A DNA stretch of 64,000 nucleotides from Anaerolineaceae bacterium. Lineage in GTDB: Bacteria > Chloroflexota > Anaerolineae > Anaerolineales > Anaerolineaceae. Below are positions 15,184 to 24,179 of the stretch, piece after piece. The stretch spans positions 62,001-126,000 of the forward strand of contig JAENZD010000004.1 of the NCBI GenBank assembly GCA_016841445.1. The letters are read 5' to 3'. The position numbers were made by a program, and so were the translations under genes. The notes beneath the pieces are model-generated. The model ran no database searches. It was given only the letters and a program-made list of their open reading frames with translations, and was not told where the DNA came from. The stretch's first letter is position 1, and every line of letters starts with the position of its first letter.

Positions 15184-17445
15184 TTAACGAATAAATTGGG
15201 GAAAATAAAACTCGAAAATTTGGTCATATGGTTCGATATAGATGACCAGCGCAAAATCCTGATCCGTCTCGTCACCAAAATCAGGGATGCCATCGCCTGC
15301 GATATTGGCTGCGCTCACGGTGAATGTATAGCTGCCGGACGGTGCATCCTCTAGAAAAATTCCTTCGGTGTTATTCATGCCATCCGGTGTGCCACCGCTG
15401 ATGGATAGGCCATCGGTTCCAAATTGATTACCAAGATAAGTTTGACCGTTCACAAACAACGATAGATTGAGGTCATTGACCCAAGCTGAAGTTGCACCGC
15501 CAACCCCAAGCCCTGGCGCGTCCGTCCACACCAGCATAGCGCGCAAGCTCTTGAACATTTCGGGGATTGCTAATGATGTGCTCCATGTTTCACCTGTGTT
15601 GCTGAATGTGACCAGCTGGTCATAATAATAAACGTTTCCATCAGGCGATAGCACAGATGCTGCGTTCAAGCGTCCCCAACCCTGTTTGGAATCAAAGGGG
15701 TGCCCCATCACCAAACCATCTGCATCGAGATGTCCAGCCAGTTCATGAGCCACTGGCAAGAAGGCTGCTTTTACAAGGGCAGGGCTGGGATCTACAGCAA
15801 ATAAATTCCGGTAGCGTTCGTAGAACAATGCCGCTGCCCCGCTTACCTGGGGGGAGGCCATGCTGGTGCCGCATAGAAGGCCATAGCTTGTTCCTGGTGT
15901 GGTCGAGTCAACATAGCACCCTGGTGCGACCATATGAGGGATCGTGCGCCCATCCAATGCGGGGCCGTGCGCTGAATTGCTGGAGATATTATTGATCGCC
16001 AAATTTTGAGCACCCGTGCTGTACTGCAAGCTGGTGGAGCCAATGGTGAATATATTCTTTCCTTCATCAGGTGTACCCTGGGTGGAGGTTCCCCCGTAAC
16101 CGTTCATGATCGACAGGATATATGTAAGGGGCTGGTTTCCTGGGCTGACCGGGTCAGCATCCCGTACGCCGGTATCAACAAGGCGGGTATCCATGTCATA
16201 TCCCAGGGCTGTGCTGGATGGCCCCCAACTGTTACCAGAGATAACGGCATTGTTTTGATAAGACTCGCTCATTAATATCAGCATACCGTTTTCCTGTAAA
16301 AAGGTCGGGCTGTAAATTTGTTCAACCAGGTTAGCCCCGGGTGCCATTCCCAGGCCCCGAAGGAAACCGTTCGAATCGATAACCCCGGAACTGCCATCCG
16401 CAGCCATAATGCCGGCTGTGTGAGTGCCATGCGTGGATGAAACACCGCCGCCGCAAGTTGACCCAACACAGGGCAGGATACGGCTGACCAGATCAGGATG
16501 ATTCTGGTCGATCCCGCTGTCCACGTTAGCGATGACAACCCCATCGCCTGAGAGGCCGATGCCGTCCAGCCAGGCAAGGTAGCCTGTGAAGGCCTGGTTC
16601 AGGTTGTTGATGTTTCCAGCATTGACCTGGCTGCTCATCTCGCCCCGGTCTCCGCCATCCATCGAAACGGGCTGGAGGGTGACCACACCGGGCAGGGATG
16701 CCACCGACTGGAATCGATCTCCCGGGATCATCACTGTGATCAGGTCAAAAACGGGGTCAACCCCGCTGGACGTGCTGATAACCACTCCGCCAAGGGCTTC
16801 AATCGCAGAAATCGTGTTCGATAAGCCTGCCTCCGGGGTGAGCATGATCCTGGTCAGGATGGGTTCACCGCTCAGGGTGCGGTATTGAGGGAGGACAGCA
16901 TAAGCCGGCAGGAAATCCCCTGACCAGCGGATCAGCGGATTTTGTGCCTGACTGCTTTCTAAAGCGCTGCTGGTGCCCCAAACGAGATAGGTGTAGGGAT
17001 GAATGTACTGTAGCACAGCCAGGCCGTTAGCTGTTAAACCATCCAGCCAGATTTGCTTCGTCGGTCCCTGGAACTGCACCAGGTGGAGGGCAGAACTTGC
17101 GGCGTCTGGGTATTGGCCCCAGGCAGCGTTGAATGGAGGCGCCGCATAGAGGGGATCAAAAGTTTGACCACCCAATGTGATCGAGAAAGGATTTTCCAAC
17201 AGCTGGTAATCGACGCTGCTTGCGTCTAATTGAGGCAGATCCTGAGGAGAGAGGACCAACCATGTAAAAGAGTCGTAATCAATAACAATCGCGTCAGCCT
17301 GAATGGATTGGGCGAGATATTCGGATTTGTCTTTGGGAATCCGTACGGCAATTTGAGCCCCTGCACTGCTGGCTGTGTTTGAAGCAGATAGGAGAACAAA
17401 AAAGCTAACGAAGAGAAGAATGACCTGGATGATTTTTCGAGACAT
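15184..17445 (-). CDS. Secreted subtilisin-like serine protease (S8)
   Basis: The product is 753 residues. Residues 1-28 are a signal peptide. A propeptide-like region precedes the catalytic domain. The triad is complete: VIANVDSGIDQNHPDL (Asp), GTHTAGIMAA (His) and GTSMASPQVSGAAALF (Ser). After it comes a beta-rich C-terminal domain of about 150 residues typical of extracellular subtilases (NDLNLSLFVNGQTYLGNQF). It is likely secreted and digests protein outside the cell. It is transcribed ahead of the LysM/M23 lipoprotein, and the two may share a transcript over a 52-bp gap. Confidence 0.92.
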   Translation of the reverse strand: MSRKIIQVILLFVSFFVLLSASNTASSAGAQIAVRIPKDKSEYLAQSIQADAIVIDYDSFTWLVLSPQDLPQLDASSVDYQLLENPFSITLGGQTFDPLYAAPPFNAAWGQYPDAASSALHLVQFQGPTKQIWLDGLTANGLAVLQYIHPYTYLVWGTSSALESSQAQNPLIRWSGDFLPAYAVLPQYRTLSGEPILTRIMLTPEAGLSNTISAIEALGGVVISTSSGVDPVFDLITVMIPGDRFQSVASLPGVVTLQPVSMDGGDRGEMSSQVNAGNINNLNQAFTGYLAWLDGIGLSGDGVVIANVDSGIDQNHPDLVSRILPCVGSTCGGGVSSTHGTHTAGIMAADGSSGVIDSNGFLRGLGMAPGANLVEQIYSPTFLQENGMLILMSESYQNNAVISGNSWGPSSTALGYDMDTRLVDTGVRDADPVSPGNQPLTYILSIMNGYGGTSTQGTPDEGKNIFTIGSTSLQYSTGAQNLAINNISSNSAHGPALDGRTIPHMVAPGCYVDSTTPGTSYGLLCGTSMASPQVSGAAALFYERYRNLFAVDPSPALVKAAFLPVAHELAGHLDADGLVMGHPFDSKQGWGRLNAASVLSPDGNVYYYDQLVTFSNTGETWSTSLAIPEMFKSLRAMLVWTDAPGLGVGGATSAWVNDLNLSLFVNGQTYLGNQFGTDGLSISGGTPDGMNNTEGIFLEDAPSGSYTFTVSAANIAGDGIPDFGDETDQDFALVIYIEPYDQIFEFYFPQFIR

Positions 17446-17544
17446 AGAATTTCCGGCGTAATGGTCTGGTCACATAATCATACAGGCAAAACCATGCGCT
17501 GGCAATATAACCTGATCCCACTGGATAAAATGACGGTCCGAACG

Positions 17545-18858
17545 CTACTGTGTTGCGCAGGCGATGCAGGGATCAAAGGCACGCACCACCCGCCCAACGG
17601 CTTTTTCCAGTTCCAGGTTGATGCCTTCCGGGGTGACGTAACGATCTCCGGCCACCTTCAGAGCGCGTTCAATGGCGAGCATATTATGGGTGGTTGGGAT
17701 GATGAATTCTGCGTCCGTGATCAGACCTTCTTTAACAGTGTAGTGATGGATCAGCGGGCCGCGCGGGGCTTCAACCAATCCGAAGCCTTCACCGTCTTTG
17801 AGGGCGTAAGGCAGGGAGGGATCTTCATATTCAAGGTCCTGGGAGAGCATCTCGATGGCGCGTTCGAAGGCATACACTAACTCAATGCCACGGCACAGGT
17901 CAAACAGCAGGATGGGGTGAGCAGGCTTGCCGAAGGCATGGGTCAATTTTTGCATGTATTCATCCGCCAATGGGGTACCCGTGGCATTTGCCAGGTTAAT
18001 GCGTGCCAGGCTGTTAGCTCGCATGACCTCGCCCTGGTAGCTGGTTTGCCCGGCGTAGCTGTATTCGGTGTCCTGGTAGTCGAGGTAAGTCCGAAACTGC
18101 CTGGGTGGGAAGCTTGCCCGTTCCGTCCCGTTTGGTCCCAGGATGCGGATCATATCGCTGTTTAGCTCAAGTCCGGTACGCCCCGTCGAGGCGATGTAAT
18201 AGGCAGGTTGATCATCACCCCAGGTGCCGATGCGCTCCTTCATTTTCAAGGACATTTCCCAGTATTCGTCAAACAAGGTGCAGACCACCGGCAGGAGCGC
18301 TTCCATTTCTGCAAGCATCTTCTGGGCTGGCTCGGGCTTGATGCCGCTGGTCACGCCGCCGATGATCGCTTTAATGGGATGGATGAACTGCCCACCGGCC
18401 AGGGTGATCAGGTTGGTGCCGGCCTGGCGGACTTTCAGCGCACGCTGCGCCAGGCTGAGCTGCTGTTCAGGGTCAGCTTCGGATTCATCCATGTGGAAGA
18501 TGCTGCTGGCACCGACGCGGTCAGGCATGGTGAAGATGAACAGGGAGGTTGCCTGGTTTTGGATGAGCTGGCCAAGCAGCAGAAGCTCGCGGATCTCTTT
18601 TGCCAGCTTTGGGGGTTCAACTTCAAAAATATCCTCAAGGGCTTTGACGGATGCGACATGATGGGCGGTGGAACAAACACCGCAGATACGGGGCACGATC
18701 ACAGGCATCTGTTCGGCAGGCGTGCCCAGCATGAAATAGCGAAAACCGCGCATCTCGATCGCCTGGAACTGGGCGGATACCACCTTGCCATCCTGGACTT
18801 CCATTTCGACCCGGGCGTGGCCTTCGATCCGGCTGAGGGGGAATCTGAGGGTTGTCAT
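17545..18858 (-). CDS. NiFe hydrogenase large subunit, group 3-like
   Basis: The ATG at 18858 (MTTLRFPLSRIEGHARVE) is chosen over one at 18897, because it follows the small-subunit stop by 1 bp and has AAGGTG upstream. The product is 437 residues. Both Ni ligand motifs are present: RICGVCSTAHH near the N-terminus and DPCIACATQ at the C-terminus. EAPRGPLIHHY is the conserved Arg region. The protein ends at ATQ, with no extension to be removed by a maturation peptidase and Gln in place of the usual His or Arg. It pairs with the small subunit and should oxidise or produce hydrogen in the cytoplasm. Confidence 0.9.
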   Translation of the reverse strand: MTTLRFPLSRIEGHARVEMEVQDGKVVSAQFQAIEMRGFRYFMLGTPAEQMPVIVPRICGVCSTAHHVASVKALEDIFEVEPPKLAKEIRELLLLGQLIQNQATSLFIFTMPDRVGASSIFHMDESEADPEQQLSLAQRALKVRQAGTNLITLAGGQFIHPIKAIIGGVTSGIKPEPAQKMLAEMEALLPVVCTLFDEYWEMSLKMKERIGTWGDDQPAYYIASTGRTGLELNSDMIRILGPNGTERASFPPRQFRTYLDYQDTEYSYAGQTSYQGEVMRANSLARINLANATGTPLADEYMQKLTHAFGKPAHPILLFDLCRGIELVYAFERAIEMLSQDLEYEDPSLPYALKDGEGFGLVEAPRGPLIHHYTVKEGLITDAEFIIPTTHNMLAIERALKVAGDRYVTPEGINLELEKAVGRVVRAFDPCIACATQ

Positions 18859-18859
18859 C

Positions 18860-19729
18860 TTAGAGCACCTTCTCTTTCGGTCGTGGCGGACGGTCACCGC
18901 CCTGGTAGTCGGTGAACTGAAACAGGAACATGGAAAGCTGTGGTGAATGGAGTGCTTCTCTGATTTCTTCCGGCGGGATATCAGTCATATTCTCAAAGAC
19001 CTTCTGAACTCGGTCAAACCAGACCGAGGATTCTTTTTCAATATATGCATTGGATGGCCCCCGGCAGCCCACGCAGGGATGGCCAGGCCGGGTACAGATC
19101 GCACGGCAGCCGCCGCGGGTGGAAGAGCCAACGCACAGGTAGCCCTGGTTGATCAGGCAGATATCGGGCAGCACCTCGCCTTGCTGGAAGCCCACCAGAT
19201 GGGTGGGTCGCATATCCTTTAATTTCTTGCGGCCGCATTCCTGGCAGACGATGCTGCTGGCTTCGAAATTTTCCGGCCCGGTCAGGGCGCCCATGAAGAG
19301 CTCCGGGGTTGGCGGACAGCCAGGGAGGTACAGGTCAACATCCACAAAGGCATCGATCGGGTGGCTTTTGGGGAGCAGGTGTGGGACATGATGGCGGCTG
19401 GCCTGGGACATGAACATAGCTCGAACGTCATCCCTGTCACCCAGGTTGGCGACCCCGCCCGAGATGGCGCAGGTTCCGACCGCGATCACACGGTCAACAA
19501 TTTCAGCGGCGTGTCGCAGGTTCCAGACATCTTCGTCATTGCGCACCCCACCGCTGACCAGCAGGATCTCGGTATCTTCCGGGACGGCATGGGTAGAGAC
19601 CACCAGGGGCATATATACCAGCTGGTATTTCTCGACCCATTCACTGGCGTTGATCAGGGAAACCTCACACCCCGCACAGCCTGAGAGCTGGAGCACAGCG
19701 AAACGGGGAAGGGTTGGATTTAAGGACAT
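18860..19729 (-). CDS. NiFe hydrogenase small subunit, group 3-like
   Basis: The product is 289 residues, without a Tat signal, so it is cytoplasmic. The proximal cluster ligands are in SGCAGCE, GTCAISGG and PGCPPTPE. Further Cys residues in the C-terminal half (CQEC, GYLCVG, GGCRAICTRPGHPCVGC) should hold two more Fe-S clusters, as in MvhG- and HyhS-type subunits. No diaphorase, MvhD, HdrABC or ferredoxin gene is adjacent, so the electron partner must be encoded elsewhere. The gene is cotranscribed with the large subunit. A DnaA-box-like cluster lies about 35 bp upstream of its start. Confidence 0.9.
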   Translation of the reverse strand: MSLNPTLPRFAVLQLSGCAGCEVSLINASEWVEKYQLVYMPLVVSTHAVPEDTEILLVSGGVRNDEDVWNLRHAAEIVDRVIAVGTCAISGGVANLGDRDDVRAMFMSQASRHHVPHLLPKSHPIDAFVDVDLYLPGCPPTPELFMGALTGPENFEASSIVCQECGRKKLKDMRPTHLVGFQQGEVLPDICLINQGYLCVGSSTRGGCRAICTRPGHPCVGCRGPSNAYIEKESSVWFDRVQKVFENMTDIPPEEIREALHSPQLSMFLFQFTDYQGGDRPPRPKEKVL

Positions 19730-19761
19730 TTTGTGTTGGTCCTTTCTGGATTAGGTGCAAG

Positions 19762-19803
19762 TTATCCACATTTATCCTCAGGTGTGGAGAAAATCGTGTG
19801 GGA
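19762..19803. promoter_or_regulatory. DnaA-box-like cluster upstream of the hydrogenase operon
   Basis: TTATCCACA (19762-19770) is a perfect consensus DnaA box. TTATCCTCA (19772-19780) has one mismatch. TGTGGAGAA (19783-19791) is one mismatch on the other strand, and a weaker TGTGGGATA follows. The surrounding 341-bp gap (19730-20070) holds nothing else recognisable. Confidence 0.6.
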
Positions 19804-20070
19804 TATAAGTCTATTTTACTGCAAACCTGGTATTCGGTAGCTTACAGATAATGAGCTTTGCTTTAGAAAAACCATTTCAAATAATGAGGTCAATATGAGC
19901 ATTATTCCTCAGAAGGAGCTGCGTCGTCCTGATTCGTTATGGTTACGACGGAGACTGACCTGATGGGGAGCCTAGGGCCAGCTCCGCCCTACCATGAAAA
20001 ATCAGTTTATCCGAATTCAAATCAGGTATGCTAAAATGGTAGTTTGATTGACAATGAAAAAGGACAACTT

Positions 20071-20865
20071 ATGCAACCTACGCTAGCGTACATCCAGCAA
20101 ATCGCTTTACAGGCTGGCGAAATCTTACAATCATTCGTTGGCGAAAATTTCAGCAGGCAGCACAAGAGCCGCACGGACCTCGTCACGGAAGCGGACGAAG
20201 CAGCAGAAAAGTACCTGATCGATGCCATTCGCCAAGGTTTCCCAGATCATGCGATTAATGCTGAGGAATCCGGTCAACTGACTGGAACTCCTGAGCACCA
20301 ATGGTACCTTGATCCGCTGGACGGCACTTTGAACTTTGCACACGGCATCCCGGTCTATACTGTCTCGGTGGGGTATGCATTCCAGGGAGAGATGACATTG
20401 GGTGTGGTCTATGACCCCACGCGAAATGAGATGTTCAGTGCGGAAAGGGGGAATGGCGCGACGCTGAATGGGAAAGCCATCCACGTTTCGAAGCATACCG
20501 ACCTGGTGGACTGCATGCTGGCGACTGGCTTCCCACCGGACTTGTTTGAGACGCTCTCGGATAATACGGCATATTTCAGGGAATTTCGTAAGCTCTCCCA
20601 GAGTATCCGCCGGATGGGATCCGCCGCGCTGGATATCGCTTACGTGGCTTGCGGTCGGTTAGATGGCTACTGGAAGACCGACCTGTTCCCCTGGGATGTG
20701 GCTGCCGGCGCATTGATTGTGCAGGAAGCAGGGGGCGTTGTGACGGACCTGCTGGGGAAACCGGATTATATTCAGGAGCCAATCAGCCTGGTGTGTGCGA
20801 ACCCAACGATCCACGCCAAGATGATGGATGTGCTGGAAGGTGTCAGGGCTGCTAATCGAGATTGA
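20071..20865 (+). CDS. Inositol monophosphatase family protein
   Basis: The product is 264 residues when started at the ATG at 20071, which has AAAAAGGA upstream; an upstream TTG at 20044 is less likely. Metal-site motifs are TEADEAAEKYL, NAEESG, DPLDGTLNFAHGIP and WDVAAGALIVQEAGG. The family hydrolyses inositol-1-phosphate, fructose-1,6-bisphosphate or PAP. The substrate is not settled by these motifs, but inositol lipid synthesis is plausible. A strong terminator follows at 20889-20926. Confidence 0.92.
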   Translation: MQPTLAYIQQIALQAGEILQSFVGENFSRQHKSRTDLVTEADEAAEKYLIDAIRQGFPDHAINAEESGQLTGTPEHQWYLDPLDGTLNFAHGIPVYTVSVGYAFQGEMTLGVVYDPTRNEMFSAERGNGATLNGKAIHVSKHTDLVDCMLATGFPPDLFETLSDNTAYFREFRKLSQSIRRMGSAALDIAYVACGRLDGYWKTDLFPWDVAAGALIVQEAGGVVTDLLGKPDYIQEPISLVCANPTIHAKMMDVLEGVRAANRD

Positions 20866-20888
20866 TCGAGAAGGGTTTGATTAAAACA

Positions 20889-20926
20889 AAAACCGCTGGA
20901 CAGATAATATAGCCACCAGCGGTTTA
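20889..20926 (+). terminator. Intrinsic terminator, shared by two converging genes
   Basis: AAACCGCTGG and CCAGCGGTTT form a perfect 10-bp stem with an 18-nt loop, followed by ATTTTTTT on the plus strand. It lies between the inositol phosphatase and DUF2892 stops. Confidence 0.8.
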
Positions 20927-20939
20927 TTTTTTTGTGATC

Positions 20940-21149
20940 TTAATTTTCTGATTTCTTGCGGGTTGAAAGACCAAAAGGCATATACAGGGGGCAAACACCT
21001 ACCAGGCTGGTGACCAGGAAGATTAGCGCAACCACACCCAGGATGATGGACCATGTCAGATTGAGGACGCCGGTGAAATAAAGCACAGCAATCACAATCA
21101 CTGCTGCGAATCGGATAATCCGATCAAGAATTCCCATATTTTTCTTCAT
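20940..21149 (-). CDS. DUF2892 small membrane protein
   Basis: The product is 69 residues. Two membrane helices (about 12-30 and 33-52) are followed by CPLYMPFGLSTRK, the typical tail of DUF2892 proteins, which is also found at the end of rhodanese YgaP. MGILDRIIRF at the N-terminus fits the family. AAGGAG lies upstream of the ATG. Function unknown; some members sit with sulfur or thiol metabolism, but no such neighbours are present. Confidence 0.9.
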   Translation of the reverse strand: MKKNMGILDRIIRFAAVIVIAVLYFTGVLNLTWSIILGVVALIFLVTSLVGVCPLYMPFGLSTRKKSEN

Positions 21150-21251
21150 TTGATAAACTCCTTTTTATTTATTTTGATGCAGGTGGGGACAAGAAAGTTA
21201 CATTTAACGCCAAAGAGGTATTTTCTGTTTGCATGTTTGATTTTGATTTGA

Positions 21252-21378
21252 CCATCCCCTCACCTCAATCCTCTCCCCTTTGGGGAGAGGAGGCTGGCGT
21301 CCCTCGATGTTGCTATCCAATAAATATTGATCAGTATAGTCCTATCCCTTTTGAAAAGGGAGCGGGTTGGGTGAAGGT
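21252..21378. repeat. Intergenic inverted repeat with CTCTCCCC/GGGGAGAG arms
   Basis: CTCTCCCC-TTT-GGGGAGAG forms a hairpin. CCCTCACCTCAATCC at the left end is loosely complementary to GGGTTGGGTGAAGG at the right end. CCCTTTTGAAAAGGG is a second hairpin. This is the look of a mobile-type intergenic repeat. It lies in the 500-bp gap before comEC, whose remainder is AT-rich with nothing else recognised. Confidence 0.6.
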
Positions 21379-21649
21379 TTTTAATTTGTTATATTTCAGC
21401 TAATATCAAAAATAAATTTTAAATTCTTTTGGGCAAAAAATTTTTTTGCGATATTCTCCTCCCTCACCTTAGTAGTTTTCAAACAACTCTTCTGGAAATC
21501 CTCTTTTTTATTATGGGATTGGGTAAAAAATGGAGTTAAATTGGATATAAATATTGGTTTTATCGAATTTCCTTTCATCAACATCTCTCTTCTTTTTGTA
21601 AAAAAGAAGATATCTTGATAAAATTCAAGTAATTGCGGAAGGCTTCTGC

Positions 21650-24061
21650 ATGGCAACCACCTCCGAACCATCCAATAATACACGCTCACCCTTCCGGGGA
21701 TTTTTGCCTTTCTTCTGGCTGGCTTTGGGGGGTACCGGGGGAATCATTATCGCTGATATCATAAACTTACCAGCATGGACTTGGGGAATTTCAATGGGTC
21801 TATGTATTGCTTTATGGCTGGCGAGCATTACCCTTCCTAAGTCCTGGATATTCACACACCGATTAATAGAATTGACGCGGTCTGACCGGCGATTGCCTAT
21901 TGTAATCGTCCTGGCATTTGGCTTCCTGGGTGGGTGGCGAATGGCGGCTGTTCAACCTGATTTCAGTCCGGCGCATATCGCCTATTATAACGAGCGAGGT
22001 ACTGTTGAGATGGTTGTGCGGGTGATCGAACCACCTGACCCGCATGACAGCCATACCAACCTGAAGGTTGAAGTAGAAGAACTGCTGTCTCTTGATTCAA
22101 ATACCATCTCGGCAGACGAGCAACAGGTCGAAGGCAAAGTCCTGTTACAGGTGCAATCATGGCGGGTGTACGCTTATGGCGATCGCTTGAAAGTAAAAGG
22201 AAGCCTTGAGACACCATTTGAAGCGCCGGATTTTTCCTATCAGGATTACCTATCAAGGCAAGGCATCTTCAGTATTATCCAATATGCCCGGATTGAAACC
22301 AGCCAACAGGATCAGGGCAACTGGTTGTTATCGGCTATTTACAAAGTCGGCGAAAAGGGATATGAAACCCTGCAATCCTTGTTCCCCTCACCCGAATCAG
22401 ACCTGTTGGCTGGCATTTTGCTTGGCAGAGATTTTGGAATTTCAGATGAACTGCAAGAAGCCTTCCGGGTGACAGGGACGACCCATATCATCGCAATTTC
22501 CGGGTTCAACATGGCGGTGCTGGCAGGACTGTTTTCTGGGATCTTCACTCGTCTTTTTGGAAGGCGGTGGGGCGTCTTTACAGCAGTTATTGGCATCATC
22601 CTTTACACGGTGCTGGTTGGGGGCAGCGCAGCGGTGGTACGGGCAGCGATCATGGGCTGTCTGGGTGTCTTGGGCGGGATGTTTGGCAGGCGGCAGAATG
22701 GTTTGAACAGCCTGGGATTGGCATCCCTGGGGATGATGTTAGTGAACCCCAACGTGCTTTGGGATATCGGGTTTCAATTATCTGTTGCGGCGACATTGGG
22801 GTTGGTACTCTATGCCCAGCCCCTGGAGGAATGGTTCATAAAACGGGCACAACGACGGATGAGCGAAGAACGGGCTAAGATGATTGTAGGCCCTGTCAGC
22901 GAGTTCTTCTTGTTCTCATTGGCAGCACAGGTTATGACATTGCCAATTATTGCTTATCACTTTAGTAACTTTTCTTGGCTGGCATTAATTGCCAATCCTT
23001 TGATCCTCCCGCCGCAGTCTTTGGTGATGATCCTTGGCGGCCTGGCTTTGCTGGCCGGCTTGATACTGCCCGGCGCGGGAAAAATATTTGCAACGGCTGC
23101 CCAACCATTTGTCACATATACGATACGCATGGTGGAATGGATTGCAGAGTTACCCGAGGGTGATCTCGTATTACCTGCGTTCCATTTTCTATGGATATTC
23201 CTTTTTTATGGTGTTTTATTTTTTGTGACCCTTGTGCCAAAGGATCAACGCCAGGTTTTAATGAAAAAAGTCTTTTCCTTTGAAGTTGGTTTAGTCATAT
23301 TGGCATCAGGGATCTTCTTCATTTGGAATCGCGCCCTGGCAACCCCGGATACGTACCTGTACCTGACTTTACTGGACTCGGAAGGGACGATTTTGATCCA
23401 AACACCAGGAAAGAAAGCGGTTTTAGTCGGCGGCGGTGCAAGTCCCTCTCATCTAAATCATATGCTGGGTCAATTTCTCCCACCTGGTGGCCATGTGCTG
23501 GATGTGGTGATCGTGGGCAGCAATATGAAAGATGACCTTAATGCCCTAAGCGGGGGCTTGAAAAAAATGCCGGAAAACATGGTTTTATGGTGCGGCGTCC
23601 CTGATTTTAACCAGACGGCAGAGGCTGCTTTTGAGGCCTTCGCAAATGTGGGCATAGCCATCAATCAGCTTGAAGCAGGCCAGGTGCTTGAAATGGGTGA
23701 TGCGATAACGTTGGAAGTGCTGTGGGTGGGGGATAGAGGTTCCGTCTTTTGGCTGTCCTCGGGAGATTTTTCGGCGCTTTTACCAACGGGCAAGGTTGAG
23801 GATCACTGGCAGGAAGTTCACATTGCACCGGATTTGATACTATTGCCGGATGGAATTCAGGCGGATCAATTTCCATTAAGGTTGGTCAACACTTGGGCAC
23901 CTTCATTGGTGCTGCTGGCTTTAGATGATGCAGACCTGCCATTAACGGGTGAACATGAAATGGTGCAAATTTTGACTGGCTACCCATTCGTGACAACCCT
24001 GGACCATGATTGGGTGCAGGTGAAAACGGACGGCAGGCAGATGTGGGTTACTGGTGAGTAA
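21650..24061 (+). CDS. comEC: ComEC/Rec2 DNA-uptake channel, degenerate nuclease domain
   Basis: The product is 803 residues. Residues 1-190 hold two or three membrane helices and the DUF4131 OB-like domain. The Competence channel domain (about 240-520) has TGTTHIIAISGFNMAVLAG, the signature of the family, and about ten helices. The C-terminal region (about 555-803) matches the place and length of the metallo-beta-lactamase nuclease domain, but the HxHxDH motif is not there; the matching place reads VGSNMKDDLNALSGGL. It should form the inner-membrane channel for single-stranded DNA in transformation. ComEA and pilus genes are not in the window. Confidence 0.88.
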   Translation: MATTSEPSNNTRSPFRGFLPFFWLALGGTGGIIIADIINLPAWTWGISMGLCIALWLASITLPKSWIFTHRLIELTRSDRRLPIVIVLAFGFLGGWRMAAVQPDFSPAHIAYYNERGTVEMVVRVIEPPDPHDSHTNLKVEVEELLSLDSNTISADEQQVEGKVLLQVQSWRVYAYGDRLKVKGSLETPFEAPDFSYQDYLSRQGIFSIIQYARIETSQQDQGNWLLSAIYKVGEKGYETLQSLFPSPESDLLAGILLGRDFGISDELQEAFRVTGTTHIIAISGFNMAVLAGLFSGIFTRLFGRRWGVFTAVIGIILYTVLVGGSAAVVRAAIMGCLGVLGGMFGRRQNGLNSLGLASLGMMLVNPNVLWDIGFQLSVAATLGLVLYAQPLEEWFIKRAQRRMSEERAKMIVGPVSEFFLFSLAAQVMTLPIIAYHFSNFSWLALIANPLILPPQSLVMILGGLALLAGLILPGAGKIFATAAQPFVTYTIRMVEWIAELPEGDLVLPAFHFLWIFLFYGVLFFVTLVPKDQRQVLMKKVFSFEVGLVILASGIFFIWNRALATPDTYLYLTLLDSEGTILIQTPGKKAVLVGGGASPSHLNHMLGQFLPPGGHVLDVVIVGSNMKDDLNALSGGLKKMPENMVLWCGVPDFNQTAEAAFEAFANVGIAINQLEAGQVLEMGDAITLEVLWVGDRGSVFWLSSGDFSALLPTGKVEDHWQEVHIAPDLILLPDGIQADQFPLRLVNTWAPSLVLLALDDADLPLTGEHEMVQILTGYPFVTTLDHDWVQVKTDGRQMWVTGE

Positions 24062-24179
24062 GGATTCAGGTCGGTTTAGTAGATAATCTTGTCAAGTCGC
24101 AAACAAATTCATAAAATAAAGATCATAGTGGTCAAGCGTAAAATCCATTCAATACTCTTATGATGTAAAGGAAGTTCAG

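Noticed and set aside
21396-21689. 97-codon minus frame before comEC
   Set aside because: No ribosome site or recognised sequence, AT-rich, and it overlaps the comEC start.
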